NCBI GenBank assembly: GCA_028692275.1
Contig: JAQUXR010000002.1
Location: 62,001-126,000 of the forward strand
Source of the DNA: Frisingicoccus sp009929615
GTDB lineage: Bacteria > Bacillota > Clostridia > Lachnospirales > Lachnospiraceae
DNA length: 64,000 bases
Reading direction: 5' to 3'
A program made the position numbers and the translations under genes. Below the pieces are notes generated by a model. That model was not told the DNA's origin, made no database searches, and was given only the letters and a program-made list of their open reading frames with translations. Shown in pieces: positions 26,844-34,883 of the stretch (the first letter of the stretch is position 1; every line of letters begins with the position of its first letter).

Positions 26844-28541
26844 ATGTCAACAAAAGCTTATTACAACATTAGTGAAATCGGCGCTGGGAAACCCGGATTT
26901 TCCAAGACCCGTTCTATTATCGAAGCCGCTTTTTACGGAAACAATATCATTAAAATTAACACCTTAAAAGAGGCTTATGAACTTGCAAAAAACTCTCCTG
27001 GAACTATCGTTACCGATATGCCCGTATATCGCGGTGAAGAATTCGGTCTTGAGAAGGATGCCAAGGTGCTCCTGTTTAACGATGGTGCCATTACCGGCCG
27101 TTATGCTGCAGCCCGTCGTATTGCCGGCGAGCCAGGCGTTGACTGTGCTGAATTAGATAAAGTGGCTATGGATGCCATTTACGAATCCCGTTGGAAAAAC
27201 ATGTATCACGCTGAGGTTTATGCCGGACTTGATCCTGAATTTATGGTTAAATGCCATCTGCTTATTCCTGAAGGTGAAGAAAACATCCTCTACTCCTGGA
27301 TGCTGAACTTCCAGTACATGTCCGATGACTATGTAAAGATGTATAAAAATTCCAAACCAGTTGGTGATGGAAAAGAGCCAGATATTTATATCTTCTCTGA
27401 CCCTCAGTGGAACGGTTCTGACCGTCCGGGTGTTGACTTAAGCTGTCTCAGTGACCCGGCTAAGAAAACTCTCTGCTATTTTAATACAGAGACCAACTGT
27501 GCATGTATCCTCGGTATGAGATACTTTGGCGAACATAAAAAAGGCACCCTGACTATGGTTTGGGCTATTGCAAACCGCAACGGCTATGCTTCCTGCCACG
27601 GCGGTCAGAAAGAGTATACTTTACCTGACGGCTCAAAATTTGTTGCTTCCGTTTACGGTTTATCCGGTTCCGGAAAATCAACTCTGACTCATGCAAAACA
27701 CGGTGGTAAATACCCAATTAAGGTACTCCATGATGATGCTTTCATTATCAACACAGATACCTGTTCATCCATCGCCATTGAGCCAACCTATTTTGATAAA
27801 ACAGCTGATTATCCAACAGGCTGTGATGATAACAAATACTTACTGACCTCCATGAATAACTCCGCAACACTTGATGCTGACGGAAAGATTCAGCTGGTTA
27901 CAGAAGATATCCGTAATGGTAATGGACGAGCTATTAAATCCAAGCTCTGGTCACCAAACCGGGTAGATAAGATTGACTCTCCGGTAAATGCTATCTTCTG
28001 GATTATGAAAGACCCAACCATTCCACCGGTTGTTAAACTGAAAGGTGCTTCTCTTGCATCTGTTATGGGTGCAACACTGGCAACAAAACGTTCTTCTGCA
28101 GAACGTCTCGCTCCAGGCGTTGATCCAAACAAGCTGGTTGTCGTTCCTTATGCTAATCCATTCCGTACTTATCCACTGGCTAATGACTATGCTAAGTTTA
28201 AAAAGCTGGTTGAAGAAAAGAACGTTGACTGCTATATCGTTAATACCGGCGATTTCATGGGTAAGAAAGTTCAGCCAAAGGATACCCTTGGTATTCTCGA
28301 AACCATTGTTGAAGGTAATGCTGACTTCAAACCTTGGGGACCTTTCTCTGATATTGAGATTATGGATTGGGAAGGCTTCGTTCCTGATATGAAGGACAGC
28401 GAATACCTGACTCAGTTAAAAGCACGTATGACAGACCGTGTCAACGAAATCAAAGAATTCGCTGTAGCTAAAGATGGTTATGACAAACTCCCTGATGATG
28501 CTCTTGAAGCTATTCAGAAGGTTGTCGATGAATTAAACTAA
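26844..28541 (+). CDS. pckA: Phosphoenolpyruvate carboxykinase (ATP)
   Basis: 565 aa, slightly longer than the usual ~530. The ATP-type signature is clear: P-loop VYGLSGSGKSTLTH (~res 270-283), the metal-binding HDDAF (kinase-2, ~res 297-301), the upstream RYFGEHKKG lysine, and the C-terminal FRTYPLAND region. It interconverts oxaloacetate plus ATP with PEP, CO2 and ADP; in gut anaerobes it often runs in the CO2-fixing direction towards C4 acids. The P-loop reads GSGKST rather than the more usual GTGKTT. GAGGAGG precedes the ATG. Single-gene unit with its own promoter and terminator. Confidence 0.95.
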   Translation: MSTKAYYNISEIGAGKPGFSKTRSIIEAAFYGNNIIKINTLKEAYELAKNSPGTIVTDMPVYRGEEFGLEKDAKVLLFNDGAITGRYAAARRIAGEPGVDCAELDKVAMDAIYESRWKNMYHAEVYAGLDPEFMVKCHLLIPEGEENILYSWMLNFQYMSDDYVKMYKNSKPVGDGKEPDIYIFSDPQWNGSDRPGVDLSCLSDPAKKTLCYFNTETNCACILGMRYFGEHKKGTLTMVWAIANRNGYASCHGGQKEYTLPDGSKFVASVYGLSGSGKSTLTHAKHGGKYPIKVLHDDAFIINTDTCSSIAIEPTYFDKTADYPTGCDDNKYLLTSMNNSATLDADGKIQLVTEDIRNGNGRAIKSKLWSPNRVDKIDSPVNAIFWIMKDPTIPPVVKLKGASLASVMGATLATKRSSAERLAPGVDPNKLVVVPYANPFRTYPLANDYAKFKKLVEEKNVDCYIVNTGDFMGKKVQPKDTLGILETIVEGNADFKPWGPFSDIEIMDWEGFVPDMKDSEYLTQLKARMTDRVNEIKEFAVAKDGYDKLPDDALEAIQKVVDELN

Positions 28542-28554
28542 TATGAATATATAC

Positions 28555-28588
28555 AAAAACCTGCGGTTCGTGTGAACCGCAGGTTTTT
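28555..28588. terminator. Bidirectional terminator
   Basis: AAAAACCTGCGGTTC and GAACCGCAGGTTTTT form a perfect 15-bp stem with a GTGT loop, between pckA and the converging DtxR-type gene. Confidence 0.92.
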
Positions 28589-28971
28589 TATTTTTTCTTA
28601 CGCATAAATTTTTTAAGTTTTTTTCGTGTTCCTTTACTAATGGCATGCTCCATCAAATGGGCTTCTTCTTCCGCATCTGCAACACCAACCCCAAGAAACT
28701 CGCTTAGGAATTTATAAGCAATCTTATAGGTTTCATAAACATTCTTTCCTGCGGCTGTACCTTCTTTCGTCAGTTTAATGGTTCCATAATGTTCATGTTC
28801 TATATAACCCTGATCCTTCAACCCGTTTATGGCCCGATTAACACTCGGCTTTGAGATACCAAGGAGCTGAGCAACATCTGTCACTCGAACACCGTCCGTC
28901 TGTTGGGACAATATATAAATTTCCTTTAAATAATCTTCCTGGGAACTGGTTAATCCACTTTTATCTTTCAT
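28588..28971 (-). CDS. DtxR/MntR-like metal-dependent regulator
   Basis: 127 aa. The winged helix spans residues ~8-68 (SQEDYLKEIYIL, VTDVAQLLGISKPSVNRAIN), and a helical dimerization domain follows (~70-120), ending in a Lys-rich tail. It resembles MntR, which represses manganese or iron uptake when metal-loaded. In my by-eye alignment the central MntR metal histidine is not conserved, although an EH pair remains in LMEHAIS, so metal choice is unsure. GGGAGG precedes the ATG. It is 16 bp after the MarR gene, in one unit with cysK. Confidence 0.85.
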   Translation of the reverse strand: MKDKSGLTSSQEDYLKEIYILSQQTDGVRVTDVAQLLGISKPSVNRAINGLKDQGYIEHEHYGTIKLTKEGTAAGKNVYETYKIAYKFLSEFLGVGVADAEEEAHLMEHAISKGTRKKLKKFMRKKK

Positions 28972-28987
28972 GTTTTTTCCTCCCGGC

Positions 28988-29425
28988 TTACTGCAGAGTT
29001 TTAAAATAACTCTGCAAATTCTTCATCGCCTGTATTAATATCTGACACTGTTCTTCGTTCAGCCCTTGACGCATGGCCTGTACCATCTCTAAATGAAACT
29101 GTTCATGCTTCTGGTAGGCTGTTTTCCCCTTATCACTCAGTGAGACAAGAACAACCCTCCGGTCTTTCTCGCTGCGCATGCGAGTCACATAACCCTTCTT
29201 CACCAGGTTATTCACAGCAATCGTCAGAGTTCCCACAGTCACTCCAACCAGTTTTGCAATAGCTGACATATTTCTCGGACTGTCCACACCGATAGCCTCA
29301 ATAACATGCATATCATTTATGGAAATATCCTTGAATTCTCCCCGAATGACAGATTGTTCTTCAATCTTCAGCGTATGGTTAAATAAATGAACCAACATCT
29401 CATTCAACTGATTATATGAATCCAT
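28988..29425 (-). CDS. MarR family transcriptional regulator
   Basis: 145 aa. Central winged helix at ~45-110 (INDMHVIEAIG, NMSAIAKLVGVTVGTLTIAV, and the wing KDRRVVLVSLSDKGK), with N- and C-terminal dimerization helices. The segment SEKDRRVVLVSLS is typical of MarR. I prefer the ATG at 29425, since AGAGAGG lies just upstream; a GTG at 29431 overlaps that site. Set 26 bp after cysK. The ligand is unknown; it may control this operon. Confidence 0.88.
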   Translation of the reverse strand: MDSYNQLNEMLVHLFNHTLKIEEQSVIRGEFKDISINDMHVIEAIGVDSPRNMSAIAKLVGVTVGTLTIAVNNLVKKGYVTRMRSEKDRRVVLVSLSDKGKTAYQKHEQFHLEMVQAMRQGLNEEQCQILIQAMKNLQSYFKTLQ

Positions 29426-29451
29426 AAACACCTCTCTGGTTTTCCTATCAT

Positions 29452-30378
29452 CTACTCAAAAAGCGGCGTGGAAAAATATCTCTCCGCTGTATCAGGAAGC
29501 ACAGTAACAACGGTCTTTCCCTTACCCAGCTTTTTAGCCAGCTTCAATGCTGCTGCCACATTTGTACCACTGGAAATTCCACACATAAGCCCTTCCAGCC
29601 GAGCCAAGTCTTTCGCCGTCTGAATAGCCTCTTCATCGGTAACAACATAGATATGATCATAAATTTTTGTATTCAAAATATCCGGAATCAATCCATCTCC
29701 AATACCCATCTGAAGATGACTGCCTACGGTTCCACCCGCAAGAATCGCTGCATTCTCCGGCTCCACTGCCCATATCTCAATATCTGGATTCTGGGCTTTT
29801 AAAACTTCACCAATACCTGTAATGGTTCCCCCGGTTCCTATTCCCGAACAGAAACCATGAATTGGTCCCCCAATCTGCTCCATAATCTCCAACCCCGTAT
29901 GATGGCGGTGAGCCATTGGATTTGCCGGGTTTTCAAACTGCTGAGGAACAAACACTCTGGCATCTTCCTTTGCCATCCGTAAAGCCTGCTGCAAACATTC
30001 GTCTATGCAATCACCAATATTTCCCGCATCATGTACCAGCCGAACCTCCGCACCATAGTGCTGAACCAGTTTTCGACGTTCTTCACTAACCGAATCCGGC
30101 ATAATAATAATAGTCTTATATCCTTTTACCGCTCCAATCAATGCGAGGCCTATGCCTTGATTGCCACTGGTTGGCTCAACGATAATTGTATCCTCATGAA
30201 TCAAACCCCTTTTTTCAGCATCTTCAATCATATTAAATGCCGTCCGGGTTTTTATAGAGCCGCCAACATTCAATCCCTCAAATTTCACCACAACCTCCGC
30301 ACTATCTGGAGATGTCATTCGATTCAACCGAACCATCGGCGTATGCCCCATTGCTTCTAAAACATCATTATATATCAT
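29452..30378 (-). CDS. cysK: Cysteine synthase A (O-acetylserine sulfhydrylase)
   Basis: 308 aa, PLP fold II. The PLP lysine is in NVGGSIKTRTA (~res 42), the substrate loop is EPTSGNQGIGLA, the phosphate clamp is GTGGTITGIGE, and the late serine segment is GISSGTN. It makes cysteine from O-acetylserine and sulfide. The PLP motif reads SIKTR where the classical enzyme has SVKDR, so it belongs to a variant clade that I recall from clostridia. It lies 36 bp after a phospholipase-like gene and ahead of two regulator genes. No serine acetyltransferase is in view. Confidence 0.9.
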   Translation of the reverse strand: MIYNDVLEAMGHTPMVRLNRMTSPDSAEVVVKFEGLNVGGSIKTRTAFNMIEDAEKRGLIHEDTIIVEPTSGNQGIGLALIGAVKGYKTIIIMPDSVSEERRKLVQHYGAEVRLVHDAGNIGDCIDECLQQALRMAKEDARVFVPQQFENPANPMAHRHHTGLEIMEQIGGPIHGFCSGIGTGGTITGIGEVLKAQNPDIEIWAVEPENAAILAGGTVGSHLQMGIGDGLIPDILNTKIYDHIYVVTDEEAIQTAKDLARLEGLMCGISSGTNVAAALKLAKKLGKGKTVVTVLPDTAERYFSTPLFE

Positions 30379-30413
30379 TAATAAAATCCTCTCTATTCCT
30401 ATTCCCGTCTTTT

Positions 30414-31109
30414 CTATATGTGAATCAAGTGTTTCATATGTGAAAGGAAGGACTCTGCAGTCCGAAGTGCAAAGGTTTCCAACTCTGTCAGTTCAAAAAC
30501 TTTTAAATCCTTTTCATCGCCCATCTTACCTTTATCACACAGATAATTAAGTTCCTCCAGAATCTTCTTAAGGTCCTCGCTTCTCACTTCATCCATATTC
30601 AGTCCGCTTAAAGACCTGTACTCCGGTGCCTGTATATGATATCGCTCTACAAACCAATGGTTGCTCCGCGTATAATCCCCATAATAATATTCTGATGAAA
30701 AAAATTGATTAAAAGGAATTACTTTTCCACTGTGTTTCAGTTCCACACGGTCAATCCTCTCTTTTCTCGGTTCTGGATGACCGTCTGCATCCTCAAAAGT
30801 AAGAATTCTTGGCCAGTAGCCATTGACGTAGTGTTCATCCAAATACAGATGGGCATAATAACCTAAAATTCCCGGTTCATCCAACCGATGTCCATATTTA
30901 TCTAAAAAAGAAGTGAGTTCTGGTGCACGGGCAATATATTCATTATGCTCCGGTCCCCAGAAATGAGAAACCGCCTTATCTGCCCCCAGCTTCGTGTCCG
31001 GCAAAAGACTTCCCAGCAAAAACTCCTGACGCCACGCTGAGTCCGGTTTTCTCTCCATATAATCCATAATCATTGTTGCCTCTGCAAGATGAATAATAAA
31101 CCCGGGCAC
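30414..31109 (-). CDS. Zinc-dependent phospholipase C-like hypothetical protein
   Basis: 231 aa starting at a GTG at 31109 with GGAGGG 6 nt upstream. The pattern of histidines and aspartates (FIIHLAEAT, GSLLPDTK, AVSHFWGPEH, GYYAHLYLDEHYV) recalls the zinc-dependent phospholipase C / S1-P1 nuclease fold, with the conserved G-x-x-x-P-D and G-Y-x-x-H-L-x-x-D motifs. No signal peptide is seen, so it is likely cytosolic and its substrate is not predictable. It is the first gene of a possible unit with cysK and two regulators. Confidence 0.7.
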   Translation of the reverse strand: MPGFIIHLAEATMIMDYMERKPDSAWRQEFLLGSLLPDTKLGADKAVSHFWGPEHNEYIARAPELTSFLDKYGHRLDEPGILGYYAHLYLDEHYVNGYWPRILTFEDADGHPEPRKERIDRVELKHSGKVIPFNQFFSSEYYYGDYTRSNHWFVERYHIQAPEYRSLSGLNMDEVRSEDLKKILEELNYLCDKGKMGDEKDLKVFELTELETFALRTAESFLSHMKHLIHI

Positions 31110-31173
31110 CGCTTTCCCTCCTGTTCTTCAAACATCTATTCTATCGAATCTTTATATTCTATCTTACCACAAT

Positions 31174-32229
31174 TTAAAATATTTTTATATACGTAGAATC
31201 ATATTTTACGTAGGCAAAAAGCTCCTCTTTTTGGATACGCATCCAATTTTCCGGATTAATAGATATCAGCTTCACTTCATCGCCCCATTGCAGCTGGTCT
31301 ATCACCACGCCATTCAGCCCTGGTGCTGTCCGCACATTGACATTACTCCCCAGAATTCTGGCTGTTTTATATCTGGAAAGTTCCTGCCATCCTGACAAAT
31401 ATTCATTGGCCACAAACCCCTGCTGACCATTATAGCTGCATTTTGACCATCCCCATCCATCGTCCCAAAGCCAGGTGACTTCCGTATCATAATAAAGCTG
31501 AAATAAAACCGGTGCTCCAACATAGGCATCTTCCCGAAAATTGACGCCATTGCCCGTAATCTTCATCGTCCTGCCTTCCTGACCCGGCGGCGGGACTTCT
31601 TCCGGCGGAACCGGGTTCTTTTCCGTCAATGCCGGATAATCATAATAGGCATAATTTCCATCAAAGGGCCCCGTATGCCCATTGAGATACTTTCTATCGG
31701 TAAACTGCCACATGCCATAAGCCCCTGTATAAGTATTGACAGGTGCCCACTGTGCCACCCATTTGTCAAAACGATTCAGTCTTGAATCATTAAGATAGCC
31801 GTTCAGCCATGAAAGACTTGCATATAATCCGGCATAATACCCCGCTTCCTCCATTCCGGATAAAAATCTTTCACATATGGATACAAGCATATTTTTAGAA
31901 GGGAAGCCACGGCTGGCTTTATAGCCGTCTCCATCTTCCATATCAAACCAAACACCATAGGATGGATTTGCTTTTTTTGCCTGTCTCAGGCAATGACGTA
32001 CTTCACTGTCTGCATCCTCCAAATTTAATGCATACGAATACAAATAAATACCATATGGAATTCCCAGCCTTTCACACTGCTGCACATTCGCTTCATATCT
32101 TGAATCATCCTGGCTCTCGCTATCATTGCCATAGCCACATCGTATAATCACAAAGTCTATCTGATCCTTAATCATTGTGAAATTAATATCACCGTTGAAT
32201 GAACTTATGTCAACTCCGAATTTAGTCAT
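31174..32229 (-). CDS. GH25 lysozyme-like muramidase with C-terminal SH3-like repeats
   Basis: 351 aa. The GH25 barrel covers residues ~1-200: KFGVDISSFNGDINFTMIK with the N-terminal aspartate, YGVWFDMEDGDG with the acidic pair, and KWVAQWAP. After a Pro/Glu linker (NPVPPEEVPPPGQEG, ~205-220) come two SH3b-like modules (~222-351) likely to bind peptidoglycan. It should cleave the MurNAc-GlcNAc bond. No signal peptide is visible, yet there is no holin or phage gene nearby, so how it leaves the cell is unclear. AAAAGGAA precedes the ATG. Confidence 0.9.
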   Translation of the reverse strand: MTKFGVDISSFNGDINFTMIKDQIDFVIIRCGYGNDSESQDDSRYEANVQQCERLGIPYGIYLYSYALNLEDADSEVRHCLRQAKKANPSYGVWFDMEDGDGYKASRGFPSKNMLVSICERFLSGMEEAGYYAGLYASLSWLNGYLNDSRLNRFDKWVAQWAPVNTYTGAYGMWQFTDRKYLNGHTGPFDGNYAYYDYPALTEKNPVPPEEVPPPGQEGRTMKITGNGVNFREDAYVGAPVLFQLYYDTEVTWLWDDGWGWSKCSYNGQQGFVANEYLSGWQELSRYKTARILGSNVNVRTAPGLNGVVIDQLQWGDEVKLISINPENWMRIQKEELFAYVKYDSTYIKIF

Positions 32230-32301
32230 TGAATTTCCTTTTCCTGCTTTTAATTCAATTTTATTATATTCTCGTTCAAAAAATTCGTTAAAGGTTTAGA
32301 T

Positions 32302-32312
32302 TGGTCCAACCA
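32302..32312. promoter_or_regulatory. FadR/LldR-type operator candidate upstream of larA
   Basis: TGGT-CCA-ACCA is a perfect dyad matching the TGGTNNNACCA core recognised by GntR regulators of the FadR subfamily, including lactate regulators. It lies ~45 bp ahead of the larA -35 box. The same 215-bp gap also holds a TAACGAA/TTCGTTA inverted repeat (32323-32342) and another TTCGTTAAA copy. No GntR gene is in the window. Confidence 0.4.
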
Positions 32313-32355
32313 GTGGTCATAATAACGAATTTTTTCGTTAAATAAAAAACTTTTA

Positions 32356-32384
32356 TAGACATTTTGCACAAATCCTTTTATAAT
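32356..32384 (+). promoter_or_regulatory. Promoter of the larA-like gene
   Basis: TAGACA (32356-32361), 17-bp spacer, TATAAT (32379-32384), with a leader of ~55 nt before the ATG. Confidence 0.65.
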
Positions 32385-32444
32385 AGCGTTATAAGGAAAA
32401 GATTGCTAATTATATTATTATGAATGGATTTTAAGGAGGAGCTT

Positions 32445-33734
32445 ATGAAAACATTTAAATTACCTTACGGGAAAGGTACACTAGAGTTAAACCTTCCAGA
32501 AGAAAGAATTGCAGGGGTTCTTGAATCCCATGCACATGAATTCAAAGTTGAAAAATCTCAGGAAGAGATTGTAAAAGAAGCCCTGGAGAACCCTATTGAT
32601 TCCCCAAGATTAAAAGAATTAGTTGTTGGCAAGAAAAACATCGTTATGATTGCCAGTGATCACACACGTCCAGTTCCTAGCAAAGTTATGTTACCTCCAA
32701 TGATGGCAGAAATCGAAGCTGGTAATCCTGACGCTACACTGACTATTCTTATCGCAACTGGTTTCCATCGTTTAACTACTCATCAGGAGTTAGTTGATAA
32801 ATTTGGTGAAGACATGGTAAATCATCCAAAGATTAAATTTGTTATTCATGATAGTGCTAAAGCTGAAGATATGGTAGCTCTCGGAACCCTCCCTTCAGGT
32901 GGCAAATTATTAATCAACAAAACAGCTACAGAAGCTGATTTATTGATTTCTGAAGGTTTCATTGAACCTCACTTCTTCGCTGGTTTCTCTGGCGGACGTA
33001 AGAGCGTTCTTCCTGGAATCTCCAGCCGTACAACTGTACTTGCTAACCATTGCTCCGCATTTATTGCAGACCCATATGCTCGTGCCGGTTCCCTTGATAA
33101 GAACCCACTTCACAGAGATATGCTTTGGGCAGCACAGACAGCAAAACTTCAGTTTATCTGTAATGTACTTCTCGATGCCGATAAGAAAGTTATCGCTGCT
33201 TATGCTGGTGATTTAAACAACGCTCATAGAAAAGGCTGCGAATTCATGAACACTCTTGCAGGTGTTAAAGCTATTCCAGCAGATATCGCTATCACAACAA
33301 ATGGCGGATATCCTTTAGATCAGAACATTTATCAGTCAGTAAAAGGTATGACTGCTGCTGAAGCTACATGTAATCCAGGCGGTGTTATTATCATTGCTAC
33401 AAGCTGTAGTGATGGACACGGTGGTGAAAGCTTCTGGCGTACATTCCTCGAAGAACCAGATAATGAAAAAATTATGGCTGGCTTCCTTGCAACGGATGCT
33501 GAACATACTATCCCTGATCAGTGGGAATCCCAGATTTTATGTCGTATGTTATTAAAATATAAAATCATCGTTGTTACAGATGCCCCAGAACAGTTGATTC
33601 GTGAAATGCATATGGACTATGCTCATGATTTAGATGAAGCTGTTGCTATGGCTGATGCTTATCTTGGAAAGAAAGACAGCAAGATTACTGTTATTCCAGA
33701 TGGTATTGCTGTTATCGTTAATCCAGCTGACTAA
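32445..33734 (+). CDS. larA: LarA family nickel-dependent 2-hydroxyacid racemase
   Basis: 429 aa. LarA-type motifs: SDHTRPVPSKVMLPPM near residue 75, ATGFHRLTT near 110, and SEGFIEPHFFAGFSGGRKS near 175-195, containing the lysine and histidines that hold the nickel-pincer nucleotide in lactate racemase. It would interconvert D- and L-lactate or another 2-hydroxyacid. The ATG at 32445 follows AAGGAGG. The cofactor-maturation genes larB, larC and larE are not in the window, so activity depends on genes elsewhere. Members of this family act on several hydroxyacids, so the lactate assignment is only probable. Confidence 0.85.
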   Translation: MKTFKLPYGKGTLELNLPEERIAGVLESHAHEFKVEKSQEEIVKEALENPIDSPRLKELVVGKKNIVMIASDHTRPVPSKVMLPPMMAEIEAGNPDATLTILIATGFHRLTTHQELVDKFGEDMVNHPKIKFVIHDSAKAEDMVALGTLPSGGKLLINKTATEADLLISEGFIEPHFFAGFSGGRKSVLPGISSRTTVLANHCSAFIADPYARAGSLDKNPLHRDMLWAAQTAKLQFICNVLLDADKKVIAAYAGDLNNAHRKGCEFMNTLAGVKAIPADIAITTNGGYPLDQNIYQSVKGMTAAEATCNPGGVIIIATSCSDGHGGESFWRTFLEEPDNEKIMAGFLATDAEHTIPDQWESQILCRMLLKYKIIVVTDAPEQLIREMHMDYAHDLDEAVAMADAYLGKKDSKITVIPDGIAVIVNPAD

Positions 33735-33754
33735 TAATAAAATATTAAAAATAA

Positions 33755-33788
33755 GGCTCCAGGAGAAATCCTGGAGCCCTCTTTTTTA
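33755..33788 (+). terminator. Terminator of the larA-like gene
   Basis: GGCTCCAGGA-GAAA-TCCTGGAGCC, a perfect 10-bp stem with a GNRA tetraloop, then CTCTTTTTT. Confidence 0.93.
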
Positions 33789-33811
33789 TACTAATTATAC
33801 TAAAATTTTTA

Positions 33812-34693
33812 TTATTTATTCTCTTCTACAGATGTTACAGTCACATTCTCAGCACCTTCTGTAAGGTCTCCATTGTAATAAAGCGTTACATCCATATCTG
33901 TTTCCAAACCACCTGTAATATCAATATCTGCATCCATTGTGGAGAAAGTATAAGTTACTCCGGCAGTTGTTTCAATTGTTACTGTGTTCATTGTAGCGTC
34001 TGTAACTGTACCGCTGATGGTTTCGCCCTTAGCTGCTGTAGTTGTAGTAGAACTGCCTGTTGAGCTGGTTCCTGCTGTTTTTAATGTAATCTTTGTTGCA
34101 GGAACAAGGTCATCCCCATTAATATCGCCTGTATAACTTACAGTAACTGTAGAATCTTCTTCAATATCATCTGTTGAACTAACCGTTGCGTTTGCTGTCG
34201 AGAAATAGTAGCTTTCGCCATCCTTAGCATTCTCAATAACAAGTTTGCCACCTTCTGTATACTCTACAACCGTTCCTGTCATCTCGCCACTGGTACTGGT
34301 TCCGGACGTTGTTGTACTGCTTGTACCTGTGCTTTCTGCAATTCCAATAACCAATTCAACCGTTACATCACTGGTATCTGTTCCTGAAATCTTACCACTA
34401 TAAACAACAGCCGCCTGATTCCCTGCCGTAATATCTTTTTCGCTCTTCTTTACAGCATCCGTAACATCAAATTCAAGTTCTTTATTTGCACTTGTTTCAA
34501 TCGTCAGCTTATTGCTTTTTAAAGAAACAACCGTTCCGATGCTGGCATCCAGGTCCAGCTTTTCCGGTGCTGCAGTTTCTGTCTCTGTCTCTGCTACTGT
34601 TTCTTCTTTTTTGCTTCCACAGCCTGCTAATAATACAGTAGACATCACAACAGCTGTTGAAATTGCCAATATTCTTTTCATACTTGATTTCAT
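33812..34693 (-). CDS. Repetitive beta-rich surface lipoprotein, function unknown
   Basis: 293 aa. Signal peptide with lipobox LLAGC (~res 25), an ET-rich tether (~30-45), then three related beta-rich modules separated by Ser/Thr/Gly linkers. Each module has the form 'I/V-x-GTV-x-x-...-T-x-x-x-T...Y-F/Y-F-S-T...D-x-T-V...Y-x-GD', seen at ~50-115, ~135-205 and ~225-290. The repeated YSGKISG, YTGDING and YYNGDLT turns suggest small OB- or DUF5666-like beta barrels. It is probably anchored outside the membrane as a structural or ligand-binding protein. No catalytic motif is seen. AAAAGGAG precedes the ATG. Confidence 0.72.
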   Translation of the reverse strand: MKSSMKRILAISTAVVMSTVLLAGCGSKKEETVAETETETAAPEKLDLDASIGTVVSLKSNKLTIETSANKELEFDVTDAVKKSEKDITAGNQAAVVYSGKISGTDTSDVTVELVIGIAESTGTSSTTTSGTSTSGEMTGTVVEYTEGGKLVIENAKDGESYYFSTANATVSSTDDIEEDSTVTVSYTGDINGDDLVPATKITLKTAGTSSTGSSTTTTAAKGETISGTVTDATMNTVTIETTAGVTYTFSTMDADIDITGGLETDMDVTLYYNGDLTEGAENVTVTSVEENK

Positions 34694-34883
34694 AAATATC
34701 TCTCCTTTTATTCCATTCCTCTGTTAAACCATAATATATCACAATGAACTACTTTACCATATTTTTGGGCAAAGGTAAAGTTTTCTGTGAATCTTCACAA
34801 AAAATTACTTTTTAAAGAATAAAAAAGAAAGCCGCTCAGTCAATGATTCCATCACGGCATTCCTTTTTCAATCGTCTATTATA

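Noticed and set aside
31174..32229. GH25 gene as a sign of a prophage
   Set aside because: No holin, tail, capsid or integrase gene nearby; SH3-carrying GH25 enzymes are common chromosomal genes.
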